The notes under the pieces are model-generated. The model was not told the origin of the DNA. It worked only from the letters and a program-made list of their open reading frames with translations, and did no database searches. The translations under genes were made by a program, and so were the position numbers. This document shows, one piece after another, positions 1 through 7,467 of a DNA stretch of 64,000 nucleotides (position 1 is its first letter; each line of letters opens with the position of its first letter). Origin of the DNA: Candidatus Thermodiscus eudorianus (GTDB taxonomy: Archaea; Thermoproteota; Thermoprotei_A; Sulfolobales; Acidilobaceae); assembly GCA_015521085.1 (NCBI GenBank), contig WAOW01000006.1:186001-250000 (forward strand), written 5' to 3'.

Positions 1-411
1 GTCAAGGGCCTCTTCGAGAAGACAGGGCTTAAGCCAGAGGACTTCGACTACGCGATATTCCACCAGCCTAATGGAAAGTTCCCCCTTAGGGTGGGAAAGC
101 GCCTCGGGTTCACAGATAAACAACTGGAGAGGGGGCTTGTGACTCCCTTCATCGGGAATACCTATAACGCGAGTGCGTTGCTAGGCCTCGCCAGGGTCCT
201 GGATGTGGCCAAGCCTGGCCAGAGGATCCTGGTGGCGCCCTTCGGCAGTGGGGCTGGTAGCGATGCCTACAGCATCCTTGTAACCGACGAGATAAGTGAG
301 AGGCAGGGGCTAGCGCCTGGGATCGATGACTACCTCAAGAGGAGTAAGGAGGTCGACTACGCAACCTACACCAGGTATAGGAGGATACTTGTGATGTTGT
401 CCAGGGGGTGA
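1..411 (+). CDS. mvaS: Hydroxymethylglutaryl-CoA synthase, C-terminal part (cut by window start)
   Basis: The reading frame is open from base 1, so the gene starts upstream of the window. It condenses acetyl-CoA with acetoacetyl-CoA to HMG-CoA, the second step of the mevalonate route to archaeal isoprenoid lipids. The visible piece carries the archaeal HMGCS signature FHQPNGKFP (about residues 20-28), whose His is an active-site residue in this family, followed by the conserved [20 protein letters not shown] stretch and the GAGSDAYS region near the CoA pocket. The TGA stop at 409-411 directly precedes the thiolase-like gene, the usual archaeal gene order. Earlier catalytic residues (Glu, Cys) lie outside the window and cannot be checked. 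Confidence 0.93.
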   Translation, partial: VKGLFEKTGLKPEDFDYAIFHQPNGKFPLRVGKRLGFTDKQLERGLVTPFIGNTYNASALLGLARVLDVAKPGQRILVAPFGSGAGSDAYSILVTDEISERQGLAPGIDDYLKRSKEVDYATYTRYRRILVMLSRG

Positions 412-416
412 TCGTT

Positions 417-1547
417 ATGGTTTACGTTACTAGCGTCGGGATGACTAGGATTGACAGGCACTTCGAAAAGGGGGTTAGGGATCTGGCCTTCGAGGCCGCT
501 AGGAAGGCTTTGGAGGACGTCGACATAGACTCGATCGACTACCTGATTGTAGCCTCAAGCCTATCATACCAGCAAGCGCCGCAACTGGATCTGGCAGCCT
601 ATATCGCGGGCGAGCTTGGGGTTGCAGTGAAGTCAGCGCTCGCAGTAGAGGCTGGGGAGAATAGTGGATTGGCCGCCGTCGAGGTGGCCTACAATCTCCT
701 CCAGGCTCACGCCGCCGAGAGGGTTCTCGTGGTTGGAGTTGATAAGCTAACCGAGTATCCAAGTGGGCCAACGTATAGGATGCTTGAGGCGCTCTACGAT
801 ACAGAGACTGACGCGGTATACAATATTGGCCATGCAACGCCGCTCGCCCTATTAATGAGAATCTACATGGAGAGGTATGGCGTGCCTAGGGAGACGCTGG
901 CCTACTGGCCCGCCATGATGCACTTGCACGGCAAGGAGAACCCCTATGCCATGCTTAGGTTTGCCATAAAGCCTGAGAAGGTCCCTAGCTCGATGCCCAT
1001 TGCAGAGCCGATAACACTGCTCGACGCGTATCCATTGGGCGACGGTGCCGCTGCTGTGCTGTTGTCGTGCGAGGACCAGCAAGGAGACCATTTGGCTAGG
1101 CTAGCCAACATAGTCTCCGGGGTCGGCGCTCAATCAATAGCGTTGAGGGAAGACCCGCTGAGGATTGAGGCCGTCGAGAAGCTCGTACACGAACTAGATC
1201 TAAAGCCGGAAGACTTCGACGTAGTAGAGGTTCACGACAACTTCACCATAATGGGTATACTTCTACTGGAGGCTCTAGGCCTAGCACCTAGGGGGAAGGC
1301 GGCTGAACTAGTAAAGCAAGGATACTTCAGCATCAACGGAGAGGGACCCCTGGTCAACCCGAGCGGAGGGCTTAAGTCCCGGGGCAACCCTATCGGCGCC
1401 ACCGGAGTATACATGATCGCTGAGACAGCGCTCCAACTAGCCGGAGAGTTCCCTGGAGTCACTAGAAGCGGGGCCGAGAAGGGCCTAGTGGTTGGAGTCA
1501 ACGGCCATGGCTCTTCCGCCCGGATAGGCGTATTGGAGAGAGTCTAG
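417..1547 (+). CDS. Thiolase-family protein of the HMG-CoA synthase complex, active-site residues substituted
   Basis: Thiolase-fold protein (about 376 aa) between HMG-CoA synthase and a DUF35 protein. In characterised archaea these three form one complex in which thiolase makes acetoacetyl-CoA and passes it to HMGCS through a DUF35-bridged CoA site. I use ATG 417 because a GGTGAT ribosome site lies just upstream at 406-411; an in-frame GTG at 408 is the alternative. The fold signatures are clear (NPSGGLKSRG, GATGVYMIAE, EVHDNFT). However, where catalytic family members read VEAACASG this one reads VEAGENSG, so the nucleophilic Cys is Glu81, and the catalytic GHP motif reads GNP (Asn324). It may be a structural or CoA-binding subunit rather than an active thiolase. 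Family assignment is firm; activity is doubtful. Confidence 0.9.
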   Translation: MVYVTSVGMTRIDRHFEKGVRDLAFEAARKALEDVDIDSIDYLIVASSLSYQQAPQLDLAAYIAGELGVAVKSALAVEAGENSGLAAVEVAYNLLQAHAAERVLVVGVDKLTEYPSGPTYRMLEALYDTETDAVYNIGHATPLALLMRIYMERYGVPRETLAYWPAMMHLHGKENPYAMLRFAIKPEKVPSSMPIAEPITLLDAYPLGDGAAAVLLSCEDQQGDHLARLANIVSGVGAQSIALREDPLRIEAVEKLVHELDLKPEDFDVVEVHDNFTIMGILLLEALGLAPRGKAAELVKQGYFSINGEGPLVNPSGGLKSRGNPIGATGVYMIAETALQLAGEFPGVTRSGAEKGLVVGVNGHGSSARIGVLERV

Positions 1548-1560
1548 GAGGTGGTGTGTA

Positions 1561-1962
1561 ATGGTCCTGTCTAGGTGGTGGAGGAAGAGGATTCCCCGGT
1601 ATAGGCTAGAGGGGGCTGTATGCGAGGAGTGTGGCAAGATACACTATCCACCGAGAAACTCTTGCCCCTACTGCGGTTCAGTAAACCTCAAGAGGGTCCC
1701 TCTGCCGAGGAGGGGAGTGCTGGAGAGCTACACTGTAGTCTACAGTGTTCCGGGCGATAACAGGCTCCAAGCCCCGGTGATAGTTGGTCTAGTCAAGCTC
1801 AACGGCGGTATCCGCATAGTCACTGAGATAACCGACGCGGATCCCGGCGAGCTGAGGACTGGTATGGAGGTTGAAGCCGCTATTAGGAGGATAAGGGAGG
1901 ACGGCGATAACGGTGTTATACTCTACGGCGTGAAGTTTAGACCTGTCCTGGGGACAGGCTAA
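1561..1962 (+). CDS. DUF35 / OB-fold zinc-ribbon acyl-CoA-associated protein
   Basis: A 133-aa protein with an N-terminal rubredoxin-like zinc ribbon (Cys21, Cys24, Cys35, Cys38; CEEC and CPYC pairs) followed by an OB-fold (about residues 50-130). In the archaeal thiolase-HMGCS complex a DUF35 subunit bridges the two enzymes and shares the CoA pantetheine site, helping to channel acetoacetyl-CoA. Gene order (HMGCS, thiolase, DUF35) and the spacing (13 bp after the thiolase stop, with an AGGAGGTGG-type ribosome site at about 1548) support one transcript. Its stop TAA overlaps the ATG of HMG-CoA reductase (TAATG), suggesting translational coupling. Confidence 0.9.
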   Translation: MVLSRWWRKRIPRYRLEGAVCEECGKIHYPPRNSCPYCGSVNLKRVPLPRRGVLESYTVVYSVPGDNRLQAPVIVGLVKLNGGIRIVTEITDADPGELRTGMEVEAAIRRIREDGDNGVILYGVKFRPVLGTG

Positions 1963-3209
1963 TGAGCGACGGACTCGACGAGGTAATAGAAAAGCTGGCC
2001 AGGGGAGAGATAAGCCTATCCAGGCTAGAGCAAGTGCTCGGTAACCCGAACCTAGCCGCCCTAGCCCGGAGGCTCTTTCTAGAGAGAAAGCTCGGCGTAC
2101 ACCTATCCTCGATAGCAAGCACCATACTAGACTTCTCGGAACTCTACGGTAGGAACATAGAGAACCCTATCGGCGCCGTGCAAGTCCCAGTGGGAGTAGT
2201 TGGGCCGTTGCTAGTGAAGGGAGAATACGCGAAGGGAGAATTCTACGTGCCCCTAGCGACCACCGAGGGAGCCCTTGTCGCAAGCGTCTCACGTGGCGTG
2301 AAGGCCCTGACAGAGAGTGGAGGCGTGACTGTAAGGGTCATAAGTAACGGAATGACTAGAGCCCCCGTCCTTCGATTCGATAGCGTGCTCGACGCGGTGA
2401 GGTTCCTTGAGTGGCTCGACTCGAACTGGGAAAAGCTTAGAGAGGCCGTGAGGGAGACCACTAGGCATGGGAGGCTAACTGGCTACAAGCCATTCCTCGT
2501 TGGAAACCTAGTCTGGATCCGCTTCATATACGAGACCGGAGACGCCATGGGCATGAATATGGCTACGATAGCAACCGATAGGATCTGTAAGAGGATCGAG
2601 AAGGAATACCCTGGGAAAGCCGAGTGCCTCGCAGTAAGCGGCAACTTGTGCAGCGATAAGAAGCCGGCCATCATAAACAGGCTACTCGGGAGGGGCAAGT
2701 ACACGATAGCAGAGGCGGTGGTTAAAAAGGACGTGGTAGAGAGCCTGTTAAAGGCGACGGCCAACGAGATACACGTGGTGAACATGACAAAGAATCTTCT
2801 GGGGAGCGCCGTGGCGGGTAGCCCGAGCTATAACGCACACGTGGCGAATATTATAGCGGCGATATTCCTAGCCACGGGACAGGATATGGCCCAGGTGGTG
2901 GAGTCCAGCCTATCATTTACCTGGACCGAGCCCAGGAGGGGCGACCTCTACATATCCGTCACTCTGCCAAGCCTAGAAGTAGGAACTGTCGGAGGCGGGA
3001 CACGCCTGCCCACTCAGAGAGAGGCTCTCTCTATAATGGGGGTTGCCGGGGGAGGCGAGCCCCCGGGCGTCAACGCGTTAAAGCTAGCCGAAATCATCGG
3101 TGCAACCGTGTTAGCCGGCGAGTTAAACCTACTGGCAGCCCTTGCATCGGACCATTTGGCTAGAGCCCATGAACTGCTTGGCAGGGGTGGAATCCGTGGA
3201 CAGCCGTGA
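1962..3209 (+). CDS. hmgA: Hydroxymethylglutaryl-CoA reductase (class I type)
   Basis: A 415-aa NAD(P)H-dependent reductase converting HMG-CoA to mevalonate, the committed step to archaeal ether lipids. Class I motifs are all present: [32 protein letters not shown] with the catalytic Glu102; DAMGMNMAT; the SDKKPA catalytic Lys; [11 protein letters not shown] with the catalytic Asp; [12 protein letters not shown]; and a C-terminal His in LARAHELLG. Length is typical for archaeal soluble enzymes without a membrane anchor. Start ATG 1962 overlaps the DUF35 stop; the 3' end overlaps the Nudix gene. With the three upstream genes it forms a compact mevalonate operon. Confidence 0.97.
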   Translation: MSDGLDEVIEKLARGEISLSRLEQVLGNPNLAALARRLFLERKLGVHLSSIASTILDFSELYGRNIENPIGAVQVPVGVVGPLLVKGEYAKGEFYVPLATTEGALVASVSRGVKALTESGGVTVRVISNGMTRAPVLRFDSVLDAVRFLEWLDSNWEKLREAVRETTRHGRLTGYKPFLVGNLVWIRFIYETGDAMGMNMATIATDRICKRIEKEYPGKAECLAVSGNLCSDKKPAIINRLLGRGKYTIAEAVVKKDVVESLLKATANEIHVVNMTKNLLGSAVAGSPSYNAHVANIIAAIFLATGQDMAQVVESSLSFTWTEPRRGDLYISVTLPSLEVGTVGGGTRLPTQREALSIMGVAGGGEPPGVNALKLAEIIGATVLAGELNLLAALASDHLARAHELLGRGGIRGQP

Positions 3210-3741
3210 GAGAGTCGAGTGCCGTGGGAGACGTGTGGTCTTCGTTTCAGACATCGAGACACTGCCCAACGGCAGGGTGTCGAGGGTTGACAGGGTCCTC
3301 TTCCCCAGCTCCGTCACAGTGCTACCCCTGGACGAAGAGTCTTGTAGGATAACGCTCCTCCGGCAGTACAGGCCCGCGATAGGAGAGTGGATCCTGGAGG
3401 CGCCCGCTGGAGTAATCGATAACGGCGAGCTCCCCGAGGAAGCTGCAAGGAGGGAGCTAGAGGAGGAGGCCGGCCTCAGCCCATCAAAGCTGGTGAAGCT
3501 TGGAGAAGGTTATACCAGCCCTGGCTACTCGACCGAGTACATGCATATCTACCTGGCGTTAAACCCGGTAGCAACTCGTTCCAACCCGGAGGAGTACGAG
3601 GTCATCAGTGGAGTAGTAGAATATAGCTTGGATGAATCTATATCGAGTATCCTGAAAGGGGAGATACGCGACATCAAGACAATACTCACAATCTACGGGG
3701 CATACAGGTATTGCTCCACAAGACAAACCCGGCCCCAATAA
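3196..3741 (+). CDS. Nudix hydrolase, ADP-ribose pyrophosphatase-like
   Basis: Small Nudix hydrolase (about 181 aa). The Nudix box is intact, starting Gly-Val-Ile-Asp-Asn-Gly-Glu and ending [10 protein letters not shown], matching GX5EX7REUXEEXGU, so metal binding and catalysis should be retained. The core around the box ([18 protein letters not shown]) resembles ADP-ribose/NDP-sugar pyrophosphatases rather than MutT. I choose GTG 3196 because a GGTGG site lies 5 bp upstream; GTG 3187 and a TTG at 3142 are in frame but the latter would overlap HMG-CoA reductase by 68 bp. Even with 3196 the two genes overlap by 14 bp, so it is probably the last gene of the mevalonate operon. Substrate not determinable. 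Confidence 0.88.
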   Translation: MDSRERVECRGRRVVFVSDIETLPNGRVSRVDRVLFPSSVTVLPLDEESCRITLLRQYRPAIGEWILEAPAGVIDNGELPEEAARRELEEEAGLSPSKLVKLGEGYTSPGYSTEYMHIYLALNPVATRSNPEEYEVISGVVEYSLDESISSILKGEIRDIKTILTIYGAYRYCSTRQTRPQ

Positions 3742-3814
3742 CACACCCTCTTTCCCCGCATCCTTCTAGGGTTAATACCCCGACCCTCATCCCCTCCCTC
3801 ACGGTGTATAGCGG

Positions 3815-4651
3815 GTGAAGCCGAGGCTTGCGATAGCCTACAGTGTGAACGATCCCGCTGGAAAGGGCGCGGCCGAGAAACTACTCCAGCTCTACGAGTG
3901 GAGTCCATACGAGTGCAACCACGCAGTAGAATGCTTCAAGCTGTCCAACGGAGTAGTCATGGGCGGATACAGAGAGGAAACCATACACTTCGACTTCATA
4001 GACGAGACCCCAGATCCCTCGGCTGACGCCGTGATAATCCTATCCAGGCACAGCGCCGTCAGCGGGAGGCCAAGCCTCACAACACACCATACCGGTAATC
4101 CCACAGGGAGAGCCGAGTACGGTGGAGAACCCTATAAGCTGAGTATCGCAGCGCCACCACTGTCACGCGCTCTGCTTAGGGCGTATAGGAGTGAAGCCGA
4201 GAAGCTAGGGCTACTAAACGAGTATGAAGTCACGCTGGAAGCCACCCATCACGGACCGACGAAGCCCAGTAAACCACTAGTCTTCATAGAGATTGGATCG
4301 ACCCCGGATAGGTGGAGGGATGAACGAGCTCGCCTGGCTATGGCTAGAGCCGTGGCCCGTGTAATCGATGGGGAGATAGAGGACTGCGAGCCTGCCGCTG
4401 GCTTCGGGGAGCCCCACTACCCCGTGAAGTTCACGCGCATACACTTGGACGGCGACTACTGTATGGGCCATATAATAGCCAAGTATGCCATACCTGATGC
4501 GAACGAGGACGTCATAGCCCAGGCGGTGAAAAACAACTGGCCCCGGCCACATGCTACCGCTCTCGTCCAGAAGAAGGCCGCTAGATCAGAGGTTAGGAGG
4601 AGGCTGGTGAAGGTACTTGAGGGCCTGGGTGTAGATGTCGTCATAATATAG
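3815..4651 (+). CDS. dtdA: D-aminoacyl-tRNA deacylase, archaeal DtdA (DTD2) type
   Basis: A 278-aa protein of the archaeal/plant DTD2 (GEK1) family, a zinc-dependent proofreading enzyme that hydrolyses D-aminoacyl-tRNA and keeps D-amino acids out of proteins. Family landmarks seen in order: SRHSAVSG (about residues 76-83), TTHHTGNPTG, EATHHGPTKPSKP (about 145-157), IEIGSTPDRW and GFGEPHYPVKF (about 198-208), carrying His/Glu residues expected for metal binding. GTG 3815 is the only sensible start and no ribosome site is evident, suggesting leaderless translation. Stand-alone gene after the mevalonate operon. Confidence 0.92.
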   Translation: MKPRLAIAYSVNDPAGKGAAEKLLQLYEWSPYECNHAVECFKLSNGVVMGGYREETIHFDFIDETPDPSADAVIILSRHSAVSGRPSLTTHHTGNPTGRAEYGGEPYKLSIAAPPLSRALLRAYRSEAEKLGLLNEYEVTLEATHHGPTKPSKPLVFIEIGSTPDRWRDERARLAMARAVARVIDGEIEDCEPAAGFGEPHYPVKFTRIHLDGDYCMGHIIAKYAIPDANEDVIAQAVKNNWPRPHATALVQKKAARSEVRRRLVKVLEGLGVDVVII

Positions 4652-4665
4652 GTTCTCTTCTACTG

Positions 4666-5604
4666 TTGGTTGCAACGAGTGTAAATGGGGGGACGGCTCG
4701 GGGACTGTTAGGGATGCTCGACGGGGAACCACTAGGCTATGCGTTTGCTCTGCTAGCCGGGTTGTTCTTCGGGCTCAGCGATGCCCTTGTGAGGGCCGCC
4801 TCAGTCCGGTTAAAGCCCTTGGAGAACCTGTCGATAAGCCTCCTCGTCGGGACTCCTCTCCTCTGGTTTTTCGCTCTCGCAAAGGGTTCCACGAGCGTTG
4901 ATTCAACTGCGATGGTCTACTTTATCCTAGCTGGGTTGCTTAACTTCGTAGTGGGTAGACTCCTCTTCTATATAGCAATAACCAGCCTAGGAGCCACGAC
5001 CGCCTCTATACTAGCGAGCCCTACAGTAATAGTAAGCGCTATACTGGCTTGGTTATTACTGGGGGAAAGTCTAAGCGCTATACAGATGACTGGCATAGTC
5101 TTGGTAATGATAGCCGTCTCCTTGGCATCATTTAGGCCCTCTGGAAAGCCATTGCACAATAGCAAGACCACTATCGGCGTAGTAGCCGGGATAGGATCCA
5201 CTGTGGTCTTCGCTATAACCGCCATATTAGTTAGGAGCGCGGCTGGCTACCTGAACGCCGACCCCTTAACCGGGGTCGCCATATCCTATACCAGTGCCTT
5301 ACCAGTTGCCCTACTGCTAGAGAGAGGCCCTCTACGTCCGGGCATTATGCCGCGTAGGGAGTTATTGTACATGGTTGCCGCCGGCGTTATCGTGGCGTTA
5401 GCCCAGTTATCCCGCTACCAGGCTCTAAACCTGACCTGGGTCGCTAAGGCATCCGTTATAATCTCCTTGTTCCCGCTCTTCACGCTCCTGTTCTCGTATG
5501 TGCTCCGTGGCGAGGCTATGGAGGAGCCCAGCGCTGTACACCTCATAGCGGGTGTGATGGCTGTCGCCGGCATATTCCTGACTAACTACTATGGAGGAGC
5601 ATAG
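4666..5604 (+). CDS. EamA/DMT-family membrane transporter
   Basis: Hydrophobic protein of about 300 aa with ten predicted membrane segments in two repeated halves of five, the architecture of the drug/metabolite transporter superfamily. The first helix region reads FALLAGLFFGLSDALVRAA and each half ends with the usual LLGESLS / VLRGEAM pattern before the last helix (ITSLGATTASILASPT in half one, WVAKASVIISLFPLFT in half two). The start is uncertain: TTG 4666 has no ribosome site, while ATG 4714 sits just before the first helix. Substrate cannot be inferred; neighbours give no clue. Confidence 0.85.
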   Translation: MVATSVNGGTARGLLGMLDGEPLGYAFALLAGLFFGLSDALVRAASVRLKPLENLSISLLVGTPLLWFFALAKGSTSVDSTAMVYFILAGLLNFVVGRLLFYIAITSLGATTASILASPTVIVSAILAWLLLGESLSAIQMTGIVLVMIAVSLASFRPSGKPLHNSKTTIGVVAGIGSTVVFAITAILVRSAAGYLNADPLTGVAISYTSALPVALLLERGPLRPGIMPRRELLYMVAAGVIVALAQLSRYQALNLTWVAKASVIISLFPLFTLLFSYVLRGEAMEEPSAVHLIAGVMAVAGIFLTNYYGGA

Positions 5605-5615
5605 AGTGGTTTTGG

Positions 5616-5727
5616 TGGTAGCCGGGCGGGGATTCGAACCCCGGTCACGGGGGATCCCCTAACGACCCCCCAGCCAGGGGAGCCGTTATCCAAAGCCCCG
5701 CATCCTTGGCCGCTAGACGACCCGGCT
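5616..5727 (-). tRNA. tRNA-Gln (TTG), with a 36-nt canonical intron and encoded CCA
   Basis: Acceptor stem AGCCGGG/CCCGGCT, D-arm GTCT...GGAT, T-arm CGGGGTTCGAATCCCCG, discriminator A and templated CCA. The anticodon loop CTTTGGC (anticodon TTG) is assembled only after removing 36 nt between positions 37 and 38. No other gene lies within 80 bp except EamA upstream and a convergent-side GNAT. Confidence 0.95.
5654..5689 (-). other. tRNA-Gln archaeal intron (bulge-helix-bulge)
   Basis: A canonical 37/38 intron. In the pre-tRNA the exon CUUU pairs with intron GGGG (4-bp central helix), flanked by 3-nt bulges GGA and AUC; an inner helix UAACG/CGUUA closes the intron hairpin. Cutting after the second base of each bulge excises exactly 36 nt and restores the CGGGG/CCCCG anticodon stem. 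This is the expected substrate of the archaeal splicing endonuclease. Confidence 0.9.
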
Positions 5728-5807
5728 ATCCATCGATTATTTAATGGGGGTTCCCTGGCCGTTTAAAGAGTTTCCTGGGTTCGCTGTGACTGTTGAGGTA
5801 GTCGGGG

Positions 5808-6362
5808 TCATGGGAGGCGTATATTGTATTTGGATAGAACTTCTGCAATCTTGTCCCTCGCCGCCTCCAGGTCCATTTCGATTAGGTACGAGTCGCCTAG
5901 ATCATCTATTATCCTCGGGGACAGGTATTTTGTCAGTCGCAGTGCAGGTACGTTGTCCTTGAATACATATGCCCTGAACTTCTTTATACCGTATTGTAGC
6001 GCACAGTAGCCAGCTAGGTTTACTAGCAGGCGGCCTAGCCCCATTCCCTGGAAGTCGTCTAGCACCGCTACCGCTGGTTCTCCCACGTCTGGCCAGGTCG
6101 TCTTATAGACCTCGCTACACCCTATTATGCTACCCTTGTATTCGATTGCTATGCAGAATAGCGTGTCCTTCCCTCCGAGCATTTTATCGATTATCTCGCC
6201 GAAGTCCTTTATCAGCCTGAAGAACCTGTGGTATATCGATTCCTCCGACATCCTCTTCAGGAACTCTTCGACCTTGGGCTTATCGAAGGGCGAGGGTCTA
6301 CGGGCTATGATGGTGCCTAGCTTGGGGTGTGGCACCTCTATGTGGAGGCTCCTACAGTCCAT
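5808..6362 (-). CDS. GNAT-family N-acetyltransferase
   Basis: A 184-aa GNAT protein. The acetyl-CoA binding motif A is DDFQGMGLGRLLV (about residues 102-114), matching the Q/R-x-x-G-x-G/A loop; a following YGIKKFRAYVFKDNVPALRL segment matches the motif B region. The family includes archaeal protein lysine acetyltransferases of the Pat type, but no substrate evidence is present. Its ATG lies inside the 3' end of the upstream amidohydrolase (11-bp overlap), so the two are probably co-transcribed and translationally coupled. Confidence 0.85.
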   Translation of the reverse strand: MDCRSLHIEVPHPKLGTIIARRPSPFDKPKVEEFLKRMSEESIYHRFFRLIKDFGEIIDKMLGGKDTLFCIAIEYKGSIIGCSEVYKTTWPDVGEPAVAVLDDFQGMGLGRLLVNLAGYCALQYGIKKFRAYVFKDNVPALRLTKYLSPRIIDDLGDSYLIEMDLEAARDKIAEVLSKYNIRLP

Positions 6363-7296
6363 CGCCGCTACACCTTACACCGAATATCTCCTCTGCGAAG
6401 CCGTGGAATGTGGCCTCGATATCCCTGGCCTTGTAGCCTGCTGCCCGGAGAGCCCTTGCTACTTGGAGTGCGAATAGTCTTATGTCGTCGTTGTCTATTA
6501 CCGGGTAGTCTGAGCCGAATATTAGCTTGTTTGTGGATAGAGTCTTCGCGGCTGAGCCTGCTAGGTGTGGTGGGACCGCTGAGGTGTCGAGGTATACTCT
6601 CTCGTATTTGTTGGCTAGGTGCACTGCCTCCTGGGTGAATACCCCTGGGGCTATAGCGCTATAGCCCCCCAGGTGGGCTAGCACTGTTACCACGTCCCTA
6701 TGCCTGGATAGTATGGAGTCGAGCCTTGAGGGGTCCCCGTATTTACAGTATTTTGGTAGCTCCCATATGCCTGGGTCGCACCCGGTGTGGACTACCACGG
6801 GTAATCCCTTGGAGTCTGCGACCTCGAATACTGTCTCGACTGTCTCGTCGTCTAGGAACTTGAAGAAGAGGGTAGATAGTACCTTGAATCCCCGGAAGCC
6901 TAGGCTGGCTAGCGCTTCAAGCCGGTCTGCTAGTCTCTCGGGGTCCATTGCTAGATTGGCCGCGGCTAGTATAGCATAGTTCTCTCCGCTTGGCTCGAAC
7001 TCGCATAGCTCTCCGTAGCTTGCTAGTAGGTTTACGACGTTGAGGTAGAGGGCTTCCGGTGTAAGGGACTCTTTTATATCGCTGGCGTATCTCTCGATGA
7101 GGTATTCTATCCTACCGTATTCCTTCTCGATGTGTGTTATGTCGATGTGCTGCAGGATTTCTTTTACAGATGGGACTCCTAGTATGACTGCTCCTCCTAT
7201 TCCGTGTTCCCTGAGCCTTGATACTAGTTGCCTGGGGGTTAGCTTTGGTTGTATCGGTAGGTGTACGTGAGCGTCTATTATGCACCTGGGCAGCAT
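6352..7296 (-). CDS. Amidohydrolase-2 family TIM-barrel metal-dependent hydrolase
   Basis: A 314-aa TIM-barrel hydrolase of the amidohydrolase/decarboxylase (PF04909) type. Metal ligands are visible in order: DAHVHL (HxH at residues 9-11), VVHTGCDPG (His at strand 5), VLAHLGGYS (His at strand 6) and FGSDYPV (Asp at strand 8). Such enzymes hydrolyse or decarboxylate small carboxylates, but the substrate cannot be read from sequence. First gene of a two-gene unit with the GNAT protein; its start faces the AT-rich region shared with the divergent acyl-CoA synthetase. Confidence 0.82.
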   Translation of the reverse strand: MLPRCIIDAHVHLPIQPKLTPRQLVSRLREHGIGGAVILGVPSVKEILQHIDITHIEKEYGRIEYLIERYASDIKESLTPEALYLNVVNLLASYGELCEFEPSGENYAILAAANLAMDPERLADRLEALASLGFRGFKVLSTLFFKFLDDETVETVFEVADSKGLPVVVHTGCDPGIWELPKYCKYGDPSRLDSILSRHRDVVTVLAHLGGYSAIAPGVFTQEAVHLANKYERVYLDTSAVPPHLAGSAAKTLSTNKLIFGSDYPVIDNDDIRLFALQVARALRAAGYKARDIEATFHGFAEEIFGVRCSGDGL

Positions 7297-7369
7297 TGTT
7301 GAATCCGCTCTCGTGTAATTTGAGTCTGCTAGGGTTTATATTTCGTCATGATTATTTTATTCTATTTTA

Positions 7370-7467
7370 TTTTTATTAAGGACATTCAAATATTAATATA
7401 ACATTAATAAACAATATTTTTAGTAAAATATAAATACCTGTTAGGAATACTTAAATATATTGACAGA
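7370..7467. promoter_or_regulatory. AT-rich divergent promoter region between amidohydrolase and acyl-CoA synthetase
   Basis: About 100 bp of very AT-rich DNA in otherwise mid-GC sequence. On the plus strand two TATA-like elements are visible: AAAATATAAATA (about 7424-7435) and CTTAAATATAT (about 7450-7460). The latter would place transcription near 7477-7486, that is within the first codons of the annotated synthetase, so a downstream start is possible. Minus-strand AT boxes could serve the amidohydrolase. Confidence 0.55.
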
